This document shows, piece after piece, positions 11,924 through 23,936 of a stretch of 64,000 bases of DNA. A program made the position numbers and the translations under genes. Origin of the DNA: Zizania palustris (taxonomy: Eukaryota > Streptophyta > Magnoliopsida > Poales > Poaceae); assembly GCA_019279435.1 (NCBI GenBank), contig JAAALK010000287.1, positions 26,288,162 to 26,352,161 of the forward strand, in the 5' to 3' direction. The number at the start of each line of letters is the position of its first letter. The first letter of the stretch is position 1. The notes under the pieces were generated by a model. That model was not told the DNA's origin. It did not search any database and saw nothing but the letters and a program-made list of their open reading frames with translations.

Positions 11924-13709
11924 TATAAAGGAATATTTTTCGTACATGAACCACTATATCTCGTTTGATCTACTAAACAAATACTTATAAACTAAGAGAC
12001 TATTTGTTTAAGTTTGGGATAACACGGCACTCAAAATTGAAGGCCAATCCCAACGTTTGCACTGCTGCCTATTGAAACATACGTTTGAAATAGGAGGACC
12101 ATATGATCTACGTGTATCTATATATCTATTATATTATTATTAAAGTGACGAATAATTGCTCGATCGGGTGTGTGTTGCTGTCATGAACTATAGTCTATAG
12201 ACACCCTGTTTACACGCACACTGCGATTCACACACATTACGCGCGCGACATCATTAATGTCGGTGTGTACACATAAAGATCCAGAGAATCGGACACAACC
12301 GGTGCACATTAATTCATCAACTTGATGCTGCAAAGTTAGACACACAATAAAGGACCTAACTAATTAGCATACATGCGTTACAGAAAGATATATATATACG
12401 GCCGTGTGCTTTCTTAACTTCAGTTTCACGTACGCTTGGAGAGGAAAAGCTAGTCTAGTGTTAAGCCACATCTCCATCTCCAATTAATTCAACGCCTGCT
12501 CCGACAGATTGAAGAACTAGCTAACAATTGTGTCGTCACACCACTCACCATGAGACATGAGTGATAGAATGACAACAAATTTGTTTTTGTTTTTGTTTTT
12601 GTTTTTCCGGGTTTGTGTGACTGGTGATATATGGCGTGGTTGATCTACTTGAGGTGTTTAATTATTAGTCAAGGTGCAAAAAATATTTAAGCACTGTAGC
12701 TTGTGTTGTTTCATTTTTATCAAAAAGAGATGCAACTACTGCACAAGATTTTAGTCATTATTCCTGCTGCTCTGTAGAATAGCTTCAAGCCTTCAATTAT
12801 GTATTGCCAAAAGAGCACAAAAGATTATTATTACCCCATTAGACCAGAATTTGAAGGCCTCCTTTTAGAACACAAGAGTTTTATATAGTTTTCAAAGTGA
12901 TTAATCAATTCTAAGAAAATTCATGTATTCCAAAACAAACTGAAAAATGTTGGAAACAAGACTTTTTTATTTTTTGAGGGGTTTAAAGGACCATTTTTTT
13001 CTTAAATTAATGAAAAAGAATGTTTTCGGACAAAACACATAAACAAAACGAAAAAAATGAAGAAATTAAACTTTTCTTGCAAGCTTTTAATTTGCTGATA
13101 TTCTGACTAAACACATGATACAATAAGCGTATATATATAGGATTAATAGTTGAGAACACAAACATGTTTATACATCAAACTGATTCCAACATCATGCAAA
13201 CTAGACAAACAAACACAAACTTAACGATCTTAACTGGGGTTCTGATCAGTATAGTTTCTCTATATTTCCCCCCATTCTGGAGAACTGAACAAACCTTCAT
13301 AAAATGGTAATTGGAGATAGATCAATTAAAGCCCTAGGGATTTTCTTTCACCGGAGACTAAGTCAATACCCGAACCACCACATCAGCTTGAGCAGCAAAC
13401 ATGTTTGCTTTGCCAATGCAAGCCTAGCGCAAGGTTCGTTCTTGACTTGATCCCTCGATCTGATCTGCAACTCACCCCATTGCTCATCTATGCAGATACA
13501 TAGTATACTCCACGCACTATATATATAACTTAATTCGATGTATCGAGTTGTCTGCACCGACCAGTTTATCGGTTTAGGTCAGAAGTTTCCGCTAGCTCTC
13601 TCACCCGAAGCCTCGAGTTTGACATTTGAGGTGGCATCCGGCTGACCATGTTTGTTTGATGAGATGGATGGTCGGAGTCGGAATCCACGTCAAATGCCAA
13701 CTAGGATAG
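11924..13709. other. Gene-free stretch downstream of the HD-ZIP IV gene
   Basis: AT-rich with a (GTTTTT)n microsatellite at about 12580-12606 and several homopolymer tracts. The last few hundred bases before 13709 probably contain the 3' UTR of the minus-strand HD-ZIP IV gene. No coding sequence or structured RNA recognised. Confidence 0.4.
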
Positions 13710-16700
13710 CTAGGGCGAGATGATGCTGGCCTGCAGGGCGGACTTGATCTTGTGGATGGTGCAGGAGAGCAGGTTGTTGACGGTGTCGACGGACTCCACG
13801 GTGAGCTTCGCCGTGGGCAGGCTGTTCACCAGGATCTGGAACGCCACCGTGACGAGCGAGCCGGTGTTGCTGCTGCCGCCGCCGCCAGCGCCGCCGGAGT
13901 TCGGCGAGGCACCGGCGCCCTGCTGGTGGGCCGGGGACGACGACGAGGCGCCGGCGCCGTTGTGGCCGTCGGGGAGGATGGCGAACCCGGAGGACAGGAG
14001 GGAGACGTAGGCGGAGTCGCCGCCGTTCATGACGACGTGCATGGACTGCACGTCCACCGGAGCGTACACGACGAGGGCGCCGGATGAATCGGTGCACGTC
14101 TCCTGCAGGATCAGCATGTTGTTTTGGTTGCCGCTTGTAGCCTGCAGCATGATGGCAATATCGTAATTAAAAACATGACAAAAAAATTATATTACTCCAT
14201 TTGAAGTTTCCAACATATATTAGTGAATTCAAACATTCTCTTTTTAAAAACTGAATTCAAACATTATCAACAAAGCTAATTTATTTTCCGTTTTCTAAAT
14301 TATAGTTTATTTCTAAATTCTGTAGCCCTTACATTTAGGACTTCATATTTAGCCCTTGGTTGTGGGTAGAAACTCCTAAAATAAGTACCTGCTGCAAAGC
14401 TAATTTCTGAACTACATTTTACATTTATTGATGGATATAAAACAAATCACAATTCTAGTTCCTACAGCTGCATGCAAGAAAAAATTCCCACTTCTGGAGA
14501 ATATTGTGAAACAATTGCTGTTTCAACTTTGGAGGAAAACAAAGTAGGGCAACCCAGGAGAGATCCAGCCTTGCAGGAATGGATCAGTAGCAGCAAGTAA
14601 TAACTGAAGGAAAAAAAAGATGCCATCCTCTACAATGAAAAGAGAGGCTGAAAACTGTCAGGCTTTCTCAGTGAGGACAAGGTCACAAGGGAGCAAGGCT
14701 AGGCTGCATGCATGGATGCAAGCTTCCAAACCATAGAGAAAAGCTAACAGCTAGACTACTTCTCTCACAAATGTCAACCCTACCCCCAGTTTCTAGCCCG
14801 GCATTTTTAACCTTTTCTGGATTGTCTTCTTCCTTCTGTCACTCACTGTGAGCTCAGCTCAGCTCAGCTCATGCATTACTGATGCAACCAGCCAGCCCCA
14901 TGGCAGGCACTGTACTGGGTACCCAATTGAAAGGTGAAAAGCTACAGCAACTGCTGCCAAGTACAGTAGTAGTAATACATATGCTGGGCTCCTTCACTGC
15001 CATGTTCATTAGGTGAAAATTTTCAGGATAGTTAGTGCTTCAGATCAGATCTTTTAGCATTTAAGGTTTGATTCTTAAAGAATTGTAACACGAGGAATGT
15101 AGGGATTAGTCTTGTAATTGTGGTAGTTTATGTGCACTGATTGTAAGTTAAGTGTACTTACATTTGGGCGGAGGAGGGAGACGGCGTTGCCGTGGTGCTG
15201 GCCCTTGGCGATGTGGTCCATCTCCTGCATGGCCTCGCCGTTGGCAAGGATGTCCCAGTCGCCGCGACGCTGCTCGTCGCGGAGGTAGTCGAACACGCGC
15301 TGCGGTAGGGTGCCCGGGAGACGCACCGACGTGGTGGCGCTCAGCACCACGCCGGGGGGCTCCCCTGGCGCGCCCACGCTGTGCCGCACCATCATGCGCA
15401 CCTTCTCCTCCCCGTCCCTGAAGCCGCCTCCCTCGCCGCCGCCGCCGCCGCGCCACTCCTCCAGGCGGCGCCACTTCTGCGCCGCCGACGCGCACACCCC
15501 CGCGCAGAAGTTGTCCGTCATGCGCTGCGCCAGCTTCAGCATGCTCCTCCTCCCCACCGGCGTTATCGCTGCAAAACCAAACCATTCGTAAATCGTAACC
15601 AAACAACCCCGATCTAATCTCCAGCTAGCCACCGGAGCTAGCTAGCTAGCTAGCCCTGCCGCAGCTAGCGCGCGACGACTCACCGGCGTGGTCGCGTCCT
15701 GGGAGGGAGTTGGAGCAGAGGATGGCAAGGTACTGGCACTGGCGCTGCAGCGAGGCGAGCCAGCGACGCGCGCCGAGAGCCTGGCCGGAGCTGAGCACCG
15801 GGCGGTACAGCTGGTGCACCGCCGTCTCGTCGTACTCCGCGTGAACCACCCACGTGATCTGCCACACGTACGCACAGTAGCAGCAGCAGCAGCAGTAGTT
15901 AGATCAACCGTATCAGTTACTGGCATCAACGGCAAGCTAGCTACCTCCCCCATCGCCGGCCACTTGTCGACCTCGACAAGGCAGTAATGGCGGAGGCAGC
16001 TGAAAAGGCTGGTCACTGGTGCATGCTAGCTAGCTGCTCATCACGCACAAGAGCACAAGCTAGCCATTGTGTGCACACAGCCGTGTTAGCATAGTGAAAG
16101 GCCGAAGCTTTCAGAGGAAAGTAACCAACCCAATTTAACATTAGTTGACCACTGCAAGAACCCTAGCTAGGTCTACTGCATTTGCAGTGCCGGTGCAGAG
16201 AAAAATGTGCCCAAGAAACAGTAACAGCCAATAATGTATCACTAGGACAACCAAGAGGGGAACGGAAGAACAGGAAGATGCAGTGGTAAACTCCATAAAA
16301 AATCCCTAAAAAACTGGATCTATGCATGCGTGAGAAAGCTTCTTGCACGGACGCGAGAATATCGGTAGCAGATTAGCAGAACCATCGAAACATTTCAAAA
16401 ACTGGGCATGCGTGCTGCTACTGCCTACGGCACCCAGTGTCCGCGAGCGACTCGGACACTAGGGTCGTCGTCGTCGCAGGCGCAGGCGCAGGCGCGGGCG
16501 CGGCCACGGTGCGTACGGGAGCATTGACCTGCCCACGCATGCATCGGTCGGCGCGCGGTTGTCGTCGCGGCGCGCGGGCGCGCGGCGACGAAGGAGTCAC
16601 AGATCCGTCTGCGGCGTCGACGACTCGGCGTACGTATGCCTAGCTAGCATAAAATACTGAGCTGTACATGCAATTAATGGCGGTCTCTCTCTCTCAGGGC

Positions 16701-18858
16701 AGGCCACCGCCACTGTAGCCGGCACATGCTCGCTGCGCCGTGCGGTTTCGATGCAACAACCGATGGAACGAAGCAGTTTTGTTTGCTTGCTTGCTTACCT
16801 TGGAGTAGCCATTGTTCATGTCCTGCACGATGCAGCCGGTGGGGAGGAGGCGGCAGCCCATGTAAGAGGACCCGCCGGCGAAGCCGTTATGGAGGTGGTC
16901 GCCGGGGCGGAGCACGGCGCCGTCGACCGAGACGTCGACCACGGCCCAGAGCCCCTCGGCGTGCTGCTTGCAGAACCGCAGGAAGACCACCTCCCGGATC
17001 GGCACCAGCGGCGACAGCACCTGCAGCTCCGCGTGCATCTGCGTCGACAAGCGGCCGCCGTGAGTTTATGGACGTCATGGACGAGCAGGCCGGCAAGCAG
17101 CCATGGCATGACGAGAGCGTGTATGCTCACCAGTTGAATTGACCCGCTGCGCGTGCCGCCCATGCCGCTGGAGATGATGTCCGTCGTGCTCGCCCTCGCC
17201 ACGATGCAAGGGAACATCTCCGACCAGCGAGGCTGCAAATTTCATTGCATCGATCAGTAAACTACATAAAAATGGGATTTTTTTGGAAGGCGCGTGCGTG
17301 CGTACCGCGTCCATGAGGCTGTCGACGAGGTCGATGCTGCTGATGATGGCGATGCCGGTCTCGCGGGTGGCCTCGGAGACGTAGCCGGCGGGGCTCTGGC
17401 CGAGCACCCTGCCGAAGGCGCGGTGGTACTCGTCGTAGTTGAGCGTCTCGAACCCGCCGTCAAGGCTCGGGAGCCACAGCGGGTCGTCCATCTGGGCCAC
17501 CTTCACGAGCTCGTCCATGGCGGCGAGGGCGAGCTCGAGGAGCATGGCGCGGTCGATGGCGCCGCCGTCGGGTCCAGCACCGTGCATGGCGCCGTCGAGG
17601 CCGCCAATGCCCGCGGGGAGGCACATGCCCGCAGAGCCCACGGAGCCTGGCAGACCGGTGGAGCCCATCAGGTCGGGGATGGACTGCAGCGCCGTGGCCC
17701 CGAGAGAGCCGAGCCCGAAGCCGTTGGAACCGACGCCGAGCTCGAGGCCGGAGCACGCCTGCAGCGACGGCGGGCTCGTGGAGGAGATGCTCGAGATGGG
17801 CCGGCCGAGGAACTTGCCGGCGAGCGCGCAGACGCGGTCGAGCTCGTCCTTGAGGCGCGCGTTCTCGATGCGCAGGTGCTGCTCCTCCAGCGACACCTCG
17901 CCGAGCACGGCGCCGCCGCCGCAGCTGGCGCACATCGGGTTCCTCATCGCCTCCCGGATCGTCATGTTGTCCGCCCTCAGCTTGTCGTTCTCCTGCCGCA
18001 GCAGCGCGTTCTCGTGCCGCTCGATCTGCGTCTGCTCGTCACCACCACACAAGTAGTAACAAAAATTGAAATCACCGTCAAACAAACCGTCACGAGAAGC
18101 AAACACATGCCCGGCCATGGATTGATCTGTGCGAACCTTCATCTGGGTGCGGCGATTCTGAAACCAGAATTTGACCTGGCGGCTCTCGAGGTTGAGCCGC
18201 CGGCTGAGCTCCATCCTTTGCTTCTCGTCGGGATGGGGGCACTCCTTGAACACCCTGCTCAAGAACACGTACAAAACTCGTGATCAAAGCGGAGATTTCT
18301 CTTCCCTTTTTTGTGTTCTCACGATGTGATTGAGACTTACGCTTCGAGCTCTTGGATTTGCTGCGGCGTGTGGCGGTGGTAACGCTTCTTCTTCTTGCGC
18401 GGGTTGCTGTTGTCAGGGTCGAGGTCGTCGCCGGAGGCGCCGTCCATGTTGTCGCTGCCGGACCTGCTGTCGTTCTCGTCCTCCCGCCCGCGGCCGAGCG
18501 AGTCGAAGTCACCGCCGCTGCCGCTGCCGCCGTTGCCCATCACGCCGAGCCGGTTCACGTCGCCGAGCTGGCCGCCCTCCATGTTGGTTTGCTAAACCAA
18601 CAGGATAAAAGAATCAAATTTTAAGCATGGGAAAGAATCTTAAACAAGCGGAAACCGCATGAAACGGCGGCAGGAGAAGGAATCTACCAGGCCGAGAGAG
18701 AGGCCGGGAGCGGCGAAACCGCCGCCGGGTTTCGGGAGGTGCGGCGCAGGGAGGAGGCGGGAGTTATGAATTCCAGCGCCGCCGCCGCCACCGCCGACGC
18801 CGGCGTCGTAGGAGAAGACGCCGGAGCCGGCTCCATCGAACATGCCACCGAAGCTCAT
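13710..18858 (-). CDS. ROC6: Class IV homeodomain-leucine zipper (HD-ZIP IV) START transcription factor, Roc6-like
   Basis: Nine coding exons on the minus strand: 18688-18858, 18341-18591, 18137-18254, 17306-18031, 17131-17232, 16799-17038, 15684-15858, 15162-15568 and 13710-14141; frame is continuous and gives about 873 residues, the family's usual length. The N-terminus is MSFGGMFDG. The homeodomain (about residues 125-180) starts at KKKKRYHRHTPQQIQELEA and includes KFWFQNRRTQMK. It is followed by the zipper-loop-zipper (ENALLRQENDKLRADN, then CASCGG, then RIENARLKDELDRVC). The START domain begins around LLELALAAMDELVKVAQ, with RWSEMFPCIVARAST and GCLLP-type strands, then the START-adjacent region (NNLL-type end SCTIHKIKSALQAS). 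These factors bind the L1 box and specify epidermal (outermost layer) gene expression; they act in the nucleus. No break was found. The symbol rests on remembered rice synteny and sequence, with visible differences from the rice protein. Confidence 0.9.
14330..14427 (-). promoter_or_regulatory. Two L1-box octamers in the last intron of the HD-ZIP IV gene
   Basis: TACATTTA occurs at 14330-14337 and 14420-14427, reading TAAATGTA on the gene's own strand. TAAATG(C/T)A is the known binding octamer of HD-ZIP IV proteins. Both copies are in the intron at 14142-15161, 82 bases apart. Regulatory use, for example autoregulation, is inference. Confidence 0.35.
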
Positions 18859-19771
18859 CGCCACAAATGACAAACAAAGACTAGTTTTTTTCCCTCCTCC
18901 TCGATCCTCTACCCAAAATTCCTCCCCGTGATTCTACCAACTCCGGCGGATCCCCTCAGATCCCAAAAATTTATTGATTTTTACGAGGGGCGGAAGAGAA
19001 GGGATTAGGCATGCATTAAAACAGCAGGAGCGCAGCCACGCAGCAATAGACGGGCACGCCGGCCGCAAATATGGAAGCGAATTACGCTGCTGCCGCCGCC
19101 GGTCGGCTAGCTCCGACATGGAAAGCAAGCCATCCGGCAGCTGGTGCCAACTAAGAAACAACGCATCCGCCGCCGCCGGAGACGAACACGACTCCCAACC
19201 CTATGTCGCCGCCCCCTGCCGGTCGATCCCTACTACCCAAACCAAGAAAAGCCACCACCACCACTCGCGCCGCGCGGCGGCGACAAGAGAGAGGAGATCG
19301 ATCGAGGAGAGGAGTAACAGTACGAATGGAAGGAGGAGGAGGAGGAGGAGGAGGAGGAGGGAGGGAAGGATGAGAGAGGGAGATGAGGAGGTGAAGAGAG
19401 GGTGGCTGGCGATGGCTATAACATGTGGAGAGGACTCTGCTCATCTGCTGCAGTGCTGCTGCTAGCTGCTGTTACTGCCCAAGAACAAAGGAATTAATCA
19501 TTAATCAATTGATAATTTGATATAAAGTAGTAGTAAGAGTAAAATATAAAATATAAAATTGTAGGTTGATAATAACAAAATATAAATGGTATTGAAAGAA
19601 TAAAACTTTTTAGATGTATGGACGAGTATAGTTAAGGAAATAGAATTGAAACAATATTTGTAGAGCAAAATTATAGGGATACAAATTGAGTCTTTTTAGA
19701 TGAAAAAAGCAGTAAGTAGTAAAATCAGCCAGAAAATAGAAACAAGACAGAAGAGAAGAGAAGAAGATCAA
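18859..19771 (-). other. 5' leader and proximal promoter of the HD-ZIP IV gene
   Basis: Between the start codon and about 19460 the sequence is GC-rich with a (GGA)n microsatellite at about 19327-19360, i.e. a CT-rich leader on the gene's strand, plus CCACCACCA runs. From 19480 to 19770 it is AT-rich. A spliced 5' UTR is common in this family, but I cannot place an upstream exon with confidence. Confidence 0.45.
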
Positions 19772-20075
19772 GTTTTTTTAAAAAAAAATAATATTTTTTA
19801 AAAAAATCAAATCTATACGACCGTTTAAAAAAATTGCAAAAGTAACATTTGGCCGGCACTTAAAGTGCCGACTGGATGTCACGTCAGCTACAGTCGACAC
19901 GTCAAGTGTCGACTAGAATTAACGTAGCAGAATCTGATAGAGACAGCATTCAGTCGGTACTTGAAGTGCCGACTGAAACTAACGTAACATTCAGTTGACC
20001 GAATGCTACTTTTACAAATTTTTCAAACTGTAGTACATATTTGATTTTTTTTAAATAAAATATTATTTAAAAAAC
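19772..20075. mobile_element. Foldback MITE with nested palindromes (about 300 bp)
   Basis: The outer arms (left TTTTTTAAAAAAATCAAAT... TTGCAAAAGTAACATT, right AAATTTTTCAAACT... ATTTGATTTTTTTTAAAT) are imperfect reverse complements of about 80 bases. Between them are three short palindromes: around GGCACTTAAAGTGCC (19855-19871), GTCGACACGTCAAGTGTCGAC (19893-19913) and GTCGGTACTTGAAGTGCCGAC (19953-19976), each followed by AACTAACGTA- or AATTAACGTA-like phrases. No coding capacity. The family name is not known to me. Confidence 0.6.
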
Positions 20076-21420
20076 GTAGGACGACGCCACTCGCATGAGA
20101 CTTGGAAACAAGAGTGACCTAGATTCTTAAGAAAATCAAAGAACTTAAAAAAATTTAGTGTATTTTAGTGCATGGTATGTAAAAAACAAAGTTTTGTTTT
20201 AAATTAAAACATGATGTAAATTAAACATAAATAACCAATAAGAAATATAGTGTACATTACAAATATAACATAAACATACAATTATGTTAAAAAAACAATA
20301 ACAATCTAAAGTTACACATTCACACAGTTAATTTGTCAAGATATTAAATGTCACATCCAAAAAAAATGTCTTGCGACTTGCGAACTAAAACTGTCAAACA
20401 TGACCTACTACGGCTGACGAGCAACCAGCGAGCAGCGCACCACTAGCTCAGCCTCCACGCCGTCGACCCGTCGACGTCGGCGAGAGTGTCAGTTGACCCC
20501 TACCGGCGGCGATCGAGGGGGGCACCGCGCCGATGGTGAAACACCGGCGAGCGACGTAGTACGTAAGCATGCGCATCTCCATGCACGTACGTACGTAACT
20601 CCAGATCATACGACTTAACCCCAGTGCAGATCGAGCAGAGTAGCTAGCTAGGGCACGGAGATGGGTGAAAATTGGTTGTCACCTTGATTTACCTGGCCAC
20701 TCGCTGTCAGCTCAGCCGTGCTCCGTACCTGTAGCGAGTGGCGCTCGACGAGGGCGGCAACAGTGGCGGTGGGAGCGGGGCGGGGGCAGAGCTGCAATGG
20801 CGGAAGGCGGAACGGCGTAGGAGCGGGGCTGTGGCGTGCATGCACGGTCCCCCCTGCACTACCCCCGGCGAAACGGCCGAAACGTAACGCCACCGCGGGA
20901 GAGGGGCAGGAGGAGTAAATGGTGCGGTGGGGAGGTGGGATTTCGGTCCGTCCGGTGGAGGGAGGCAAGGCTCGCTCGCGCCCGCGGTCGCTCGCTCGCT
21001 CGCTCGCTGCTAGAGTGCTAGCTAGGCTGGCGGCGGATCGGAGGCGTGCTTTTAATGCCGCCGCGCGCGCTCCAGCGGGCAGCCGCACGGCCACCCGGAC
21101 CCGGACCCGCCCCCAAGCCCACGCCGATGCGGATGGCGACGCCGAGCTGCCGGCCGCGCGGTCGATCGAGGTCGTCGTCGGCTTTGGCTCTGCTAGCTTA
21201 TATTAGCTGGTGGCGGCCGTACGTCCGCGTGATCCATCGAGGCCACGAGGAGGACGACGACGACGACGCACGGCGCGTGCGGTGGACGGTGGTAGATTGC
21301 CGCCGCCGCCGTCGATCGGTGCTGCGTTTTCACGGCGGGGGCATGCATGCAGAAATGGACGTGACCGCGTGACCGGAGAGACAAAGTTTTCCATTTCCCA
21401 ATTGAGCCGGTATGAACTAA
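20076..21420. other. Gene-free stretch with a GC-rich island
   Basis: The AT-rich part (20080-20390) contains poly-A-like tracts. The GC-rich part (20400-21380) includes a (CTCG)n run at about 20988-21008 and GACGACGACGACG near 21255. A minus-strand open frame of 148 codons (20648-21094) and several plus-strand frames show only biased Arg/Ala/Pro composition and no domain. It could be a promoter or a non-coding transcript; no gene can be supported. Confidence 0.4.
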
Positions 21421-21734
21421 GGGGGTGGTGTTTATCCAATGTTTAAATACTGTTTTAGAGTATTAAATATAGATTATTTATAAAACTCAGTCATAATCGG
21501 AGGATTATTCACGAGACGAATCTAATGAGTCTAATTACACCGTGATTTGACAATGTGATGCTATAGTAAACATTTACTAATTATGGATTAATTAAGCTTA
21601 AAAAAATCATCTTGCGATTTAGTCTCCGATTCTGTAATTATTTTATAATTAGTCCACGTTTAGTCTTTCAAATTAATGTCAAAACACCCGATATGACACG
21701 GGCTAAAATTTAGCCCCTAGATCCAAACACCCCC
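21421..21734. mobile_element. Tourist-like MITE (about 314 bp)
   Basis: Ends are GGGGGTGGTGTTTATCCAA on the left and ATCCAAACACCCCC on the right, inverted with mismatches. The interior contains the phrases ACGAGACGAATCTAATGAG, TTTGACAATGTGATGCTA and GTAAACATTTACTAATTATG, which I recognise from a very common non-coding MITE family of grass genomes. The left flank is TAA; the right flank is AAA, so the target duplication is imperfect. No coding sequence. Confidence 0.7.
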
Positions 21735-21988
21735 AAACTCGCTTCGTTACATAAATATTTTCTACTTTTAAAATAAGATTAGTGAATTATTAATGAGAGA
21801 AAAATACTAAAATATCATTCACAAATACATGCATGTTGGAGTTGTTAAATGAATAAAAAATGTTAATTCGCAAACCTATGTAAAAAATGCCATTTTTTAT
21901 GACAAATTTGAATCACATGTAAAGTCGTTTACTCTGTATTATAATATAACCATAAAATGATTCAAATTGCATTGTTTTCTAATATATA

Positions 21989-22263
21989 CTCACCCCGTCC
22001 TAATGTTTTTAGAGTTTAAATTATCTTCCAAATGTAGTAAACTAGTAATAGTAAAATGTCACTTTTATTTTTAAAGTATTATTTATACCCTTAAACTTTA
22101 TTACTCGTTACTACTATTTCCGTATTTCATTCTTATTTTCCGCGCTATCTTTATTACCACATTTTATTTAATAGAAACAAACAAGAAAACACATACTAAT
22201 TAATAACTTTTTGATATATGAAATCATGTCTAAAACAAGTCATTTTCTACACCGAAGGGAGAG
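21989..22263. mobile_element. Stowaway-type MITE (about 275 bp)
   Basis: Starts CTCACCCCGTCC after TA and ends CGAAGGGAGAG before TA. It shares interior phrases with the elements at 11676 and 22319 (GCGCTATCTTTATTACCACATTTTATTTAATA-like middle and ATATATGAAATCATGTCTAAAAC-like right part). Confidence 0.8.
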
Positions 22264-22318
22264 TAATTATAAAGTTATATTATTTCAACTCATTGACATA
22301 GAGAGATAGTATTCAGTG

Positions 22319-22578
22319 CTCCCTCCAGTATAGAAAAATAAGTCGTTTTAGACTTTATCAAGAGTCATCTAAAACGAGACGTTTTATATTTTATTCTTTA
22401 TTTTGGACGTTTATATCCTGAAGTAGTACTATTATTTTCTCATTTTCTGCGCTATCTTTGCTACGACATTATATTTAATAAGTGTAAACAAGGAAAAATA
22501 CACACTAATTAATAGTTTATTGGTGTGTGAAATCATATTTAAAACGATTTGTTTTTCTATATCGGGAAGGAGGGGGAG
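22319..22578. mobile_element. Stowaway-type MITE (about 260 bp)
   Basis: Starts CTCCCTCCAGTATAG and ends ATCGGGAAGGAGGGGGAG followed by TA. The left TA is degenerate. Interior closely parallels the adjacent element at 21989, so two related copies lie next to each other. Confidence 0.8.
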
Positions 22579-23665
22579 TAGTAGTTACTACCGTTAGAAT
22601 GGGAGTATTTAAAGTGTAACGGATTTATGATCGTGTTGGAATGCTGAAACCCATTTATGATTTATGTAGTCAACCCAAACCAAGCATGCCTCACAGCAAT
22701 TCATTCTCACTATGTTCATTTTTAAATTACATCGTTAAATTTTATTAAAATATTTGATCATTTGTCTTATTAAAAATTTTGTGTAAATATGCAAAAATAT
22801 AAGTTATGCGTGAATTACATTCAATATTAATAAAACAAATTATAACAAAATAAATGATATTTTCAAAAAGATGAACGGTCAAATGTTGAGATAAAAATCA
22901 GCGGCATCATTTAAAAAAGAATGGAGGTATTTGGAACAAATTATCATCTCTAAAATTTATTATATTCTAAGAGACGAATAAAGTTATTGATACCGGAATT
23001 TGGATCAATGCAACATCAGACTAGTGAAAGTTATTGTTATACTATTTCTCACACTCATTTGTATCGGATGTGCAATCGATATGCTACTATTGGCCGACGA
23101 TGTCATCGGCCCAATGACCGATGTGTTCAAACAATCAATATCTCTAAATCTTATCAATTGTAGGATTAAATTGACTGATACATCTACTGACACTTTTAGA
23201 TATTTTAGGCTCTGTACTAAAGCTAAGAATTAGGATAACTAATATAATTAGGATAACTCCAAAAGATATATAATATAATTATCCATCTCTATTGTTAGAG
23301 ATTTTACATATAAAATATCTCTTCCAACAATTATTCTATTTGGTTCCTAATAAATTTTAGAGATATCTAAAATCTTCTTCCGACCTCTCTAATTATAGGA
23401 AACGATCCTTATTCTCTATTCACTCTAGGCCCATCTATCGGTGATGCAAGAAACAGAAAAAAGAAAAACAGTGATTTGATTTGATAACTATGATCCATTC
23501 ATATACGAAAGAGTAAAATATAGAAAACATAATATCAAAAGTTTATTCGATAGTACTGAAAATTTTAGATATTGAATTTTATTACGAAAATTCTCTATAA
23601 TAATATTGGAAGTGTTTTTTAGGTATTTTTTTTGCAAACCCTGCAGCTGACTATGACCACATTTA
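22579..23665. other. Gene-free AT-rich repeat block
   Basis: AT-rich, with phrases typical of degraded transposons (for example the ATGTTGAGATAAAAATCAGCGGC region near 22880) but without ends I can define. No open frame with a recognisable domain. Confidence 0.4.
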
Positions 23666-23936
23666 GGGGGTGTTTGGTTTGGGGTTGCTAAAGTTTAGGG
23701 ACTAAACTTTAGTCCCTAAATTGCCAAACACGGGGACTAAAAGAGACTCCTAAACTTTAGCCCTTTAGCCCCCAAAACCTTGCTAAAAAGAGACTAAAAG
23801 TACTACTTATCTCTCATCCCTCACTCTCTTTTATTCTTTTAGTTCTTAGAACCAAACATCAAGTGACTAAAGTTTAGTCTTATAAAAAAGAGGAGACTAA
23901 AGTTTAGTTTAGTCCCTAAATGAATCAAACAGGCTC
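23666..23936. mobile_element. Tourist-like MITE with TTA target duplication (271 bp)
   Basis: Left end GGGGGTGTTTGGTTTGGGG and right end ATGAATCAAACAGGCTC are inverted repeats flanked by TTA on both sides (23663-23665 and 23937-23939). The interior repeats CTAAAGTTTAG and CTAAACTTTAG many times on both strands. TTA duplications and these ends are typical of PIF/Harbinger-derived Tourist elements. Confidence 0.85.

Noticed and set aside
17294..18283. 329-codon plus-strand open frame across the HD-ZIP IV gene
   Set aside because: Antisense shadow of the GC-rich exons 3-4; the minus strand carries unmistakable homeodomain and START sequence.
20648..21094. 148-codon minus-strand frame in the GC-rich island
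   Set aside because: Only biased composition, no domain, no splice continuation.
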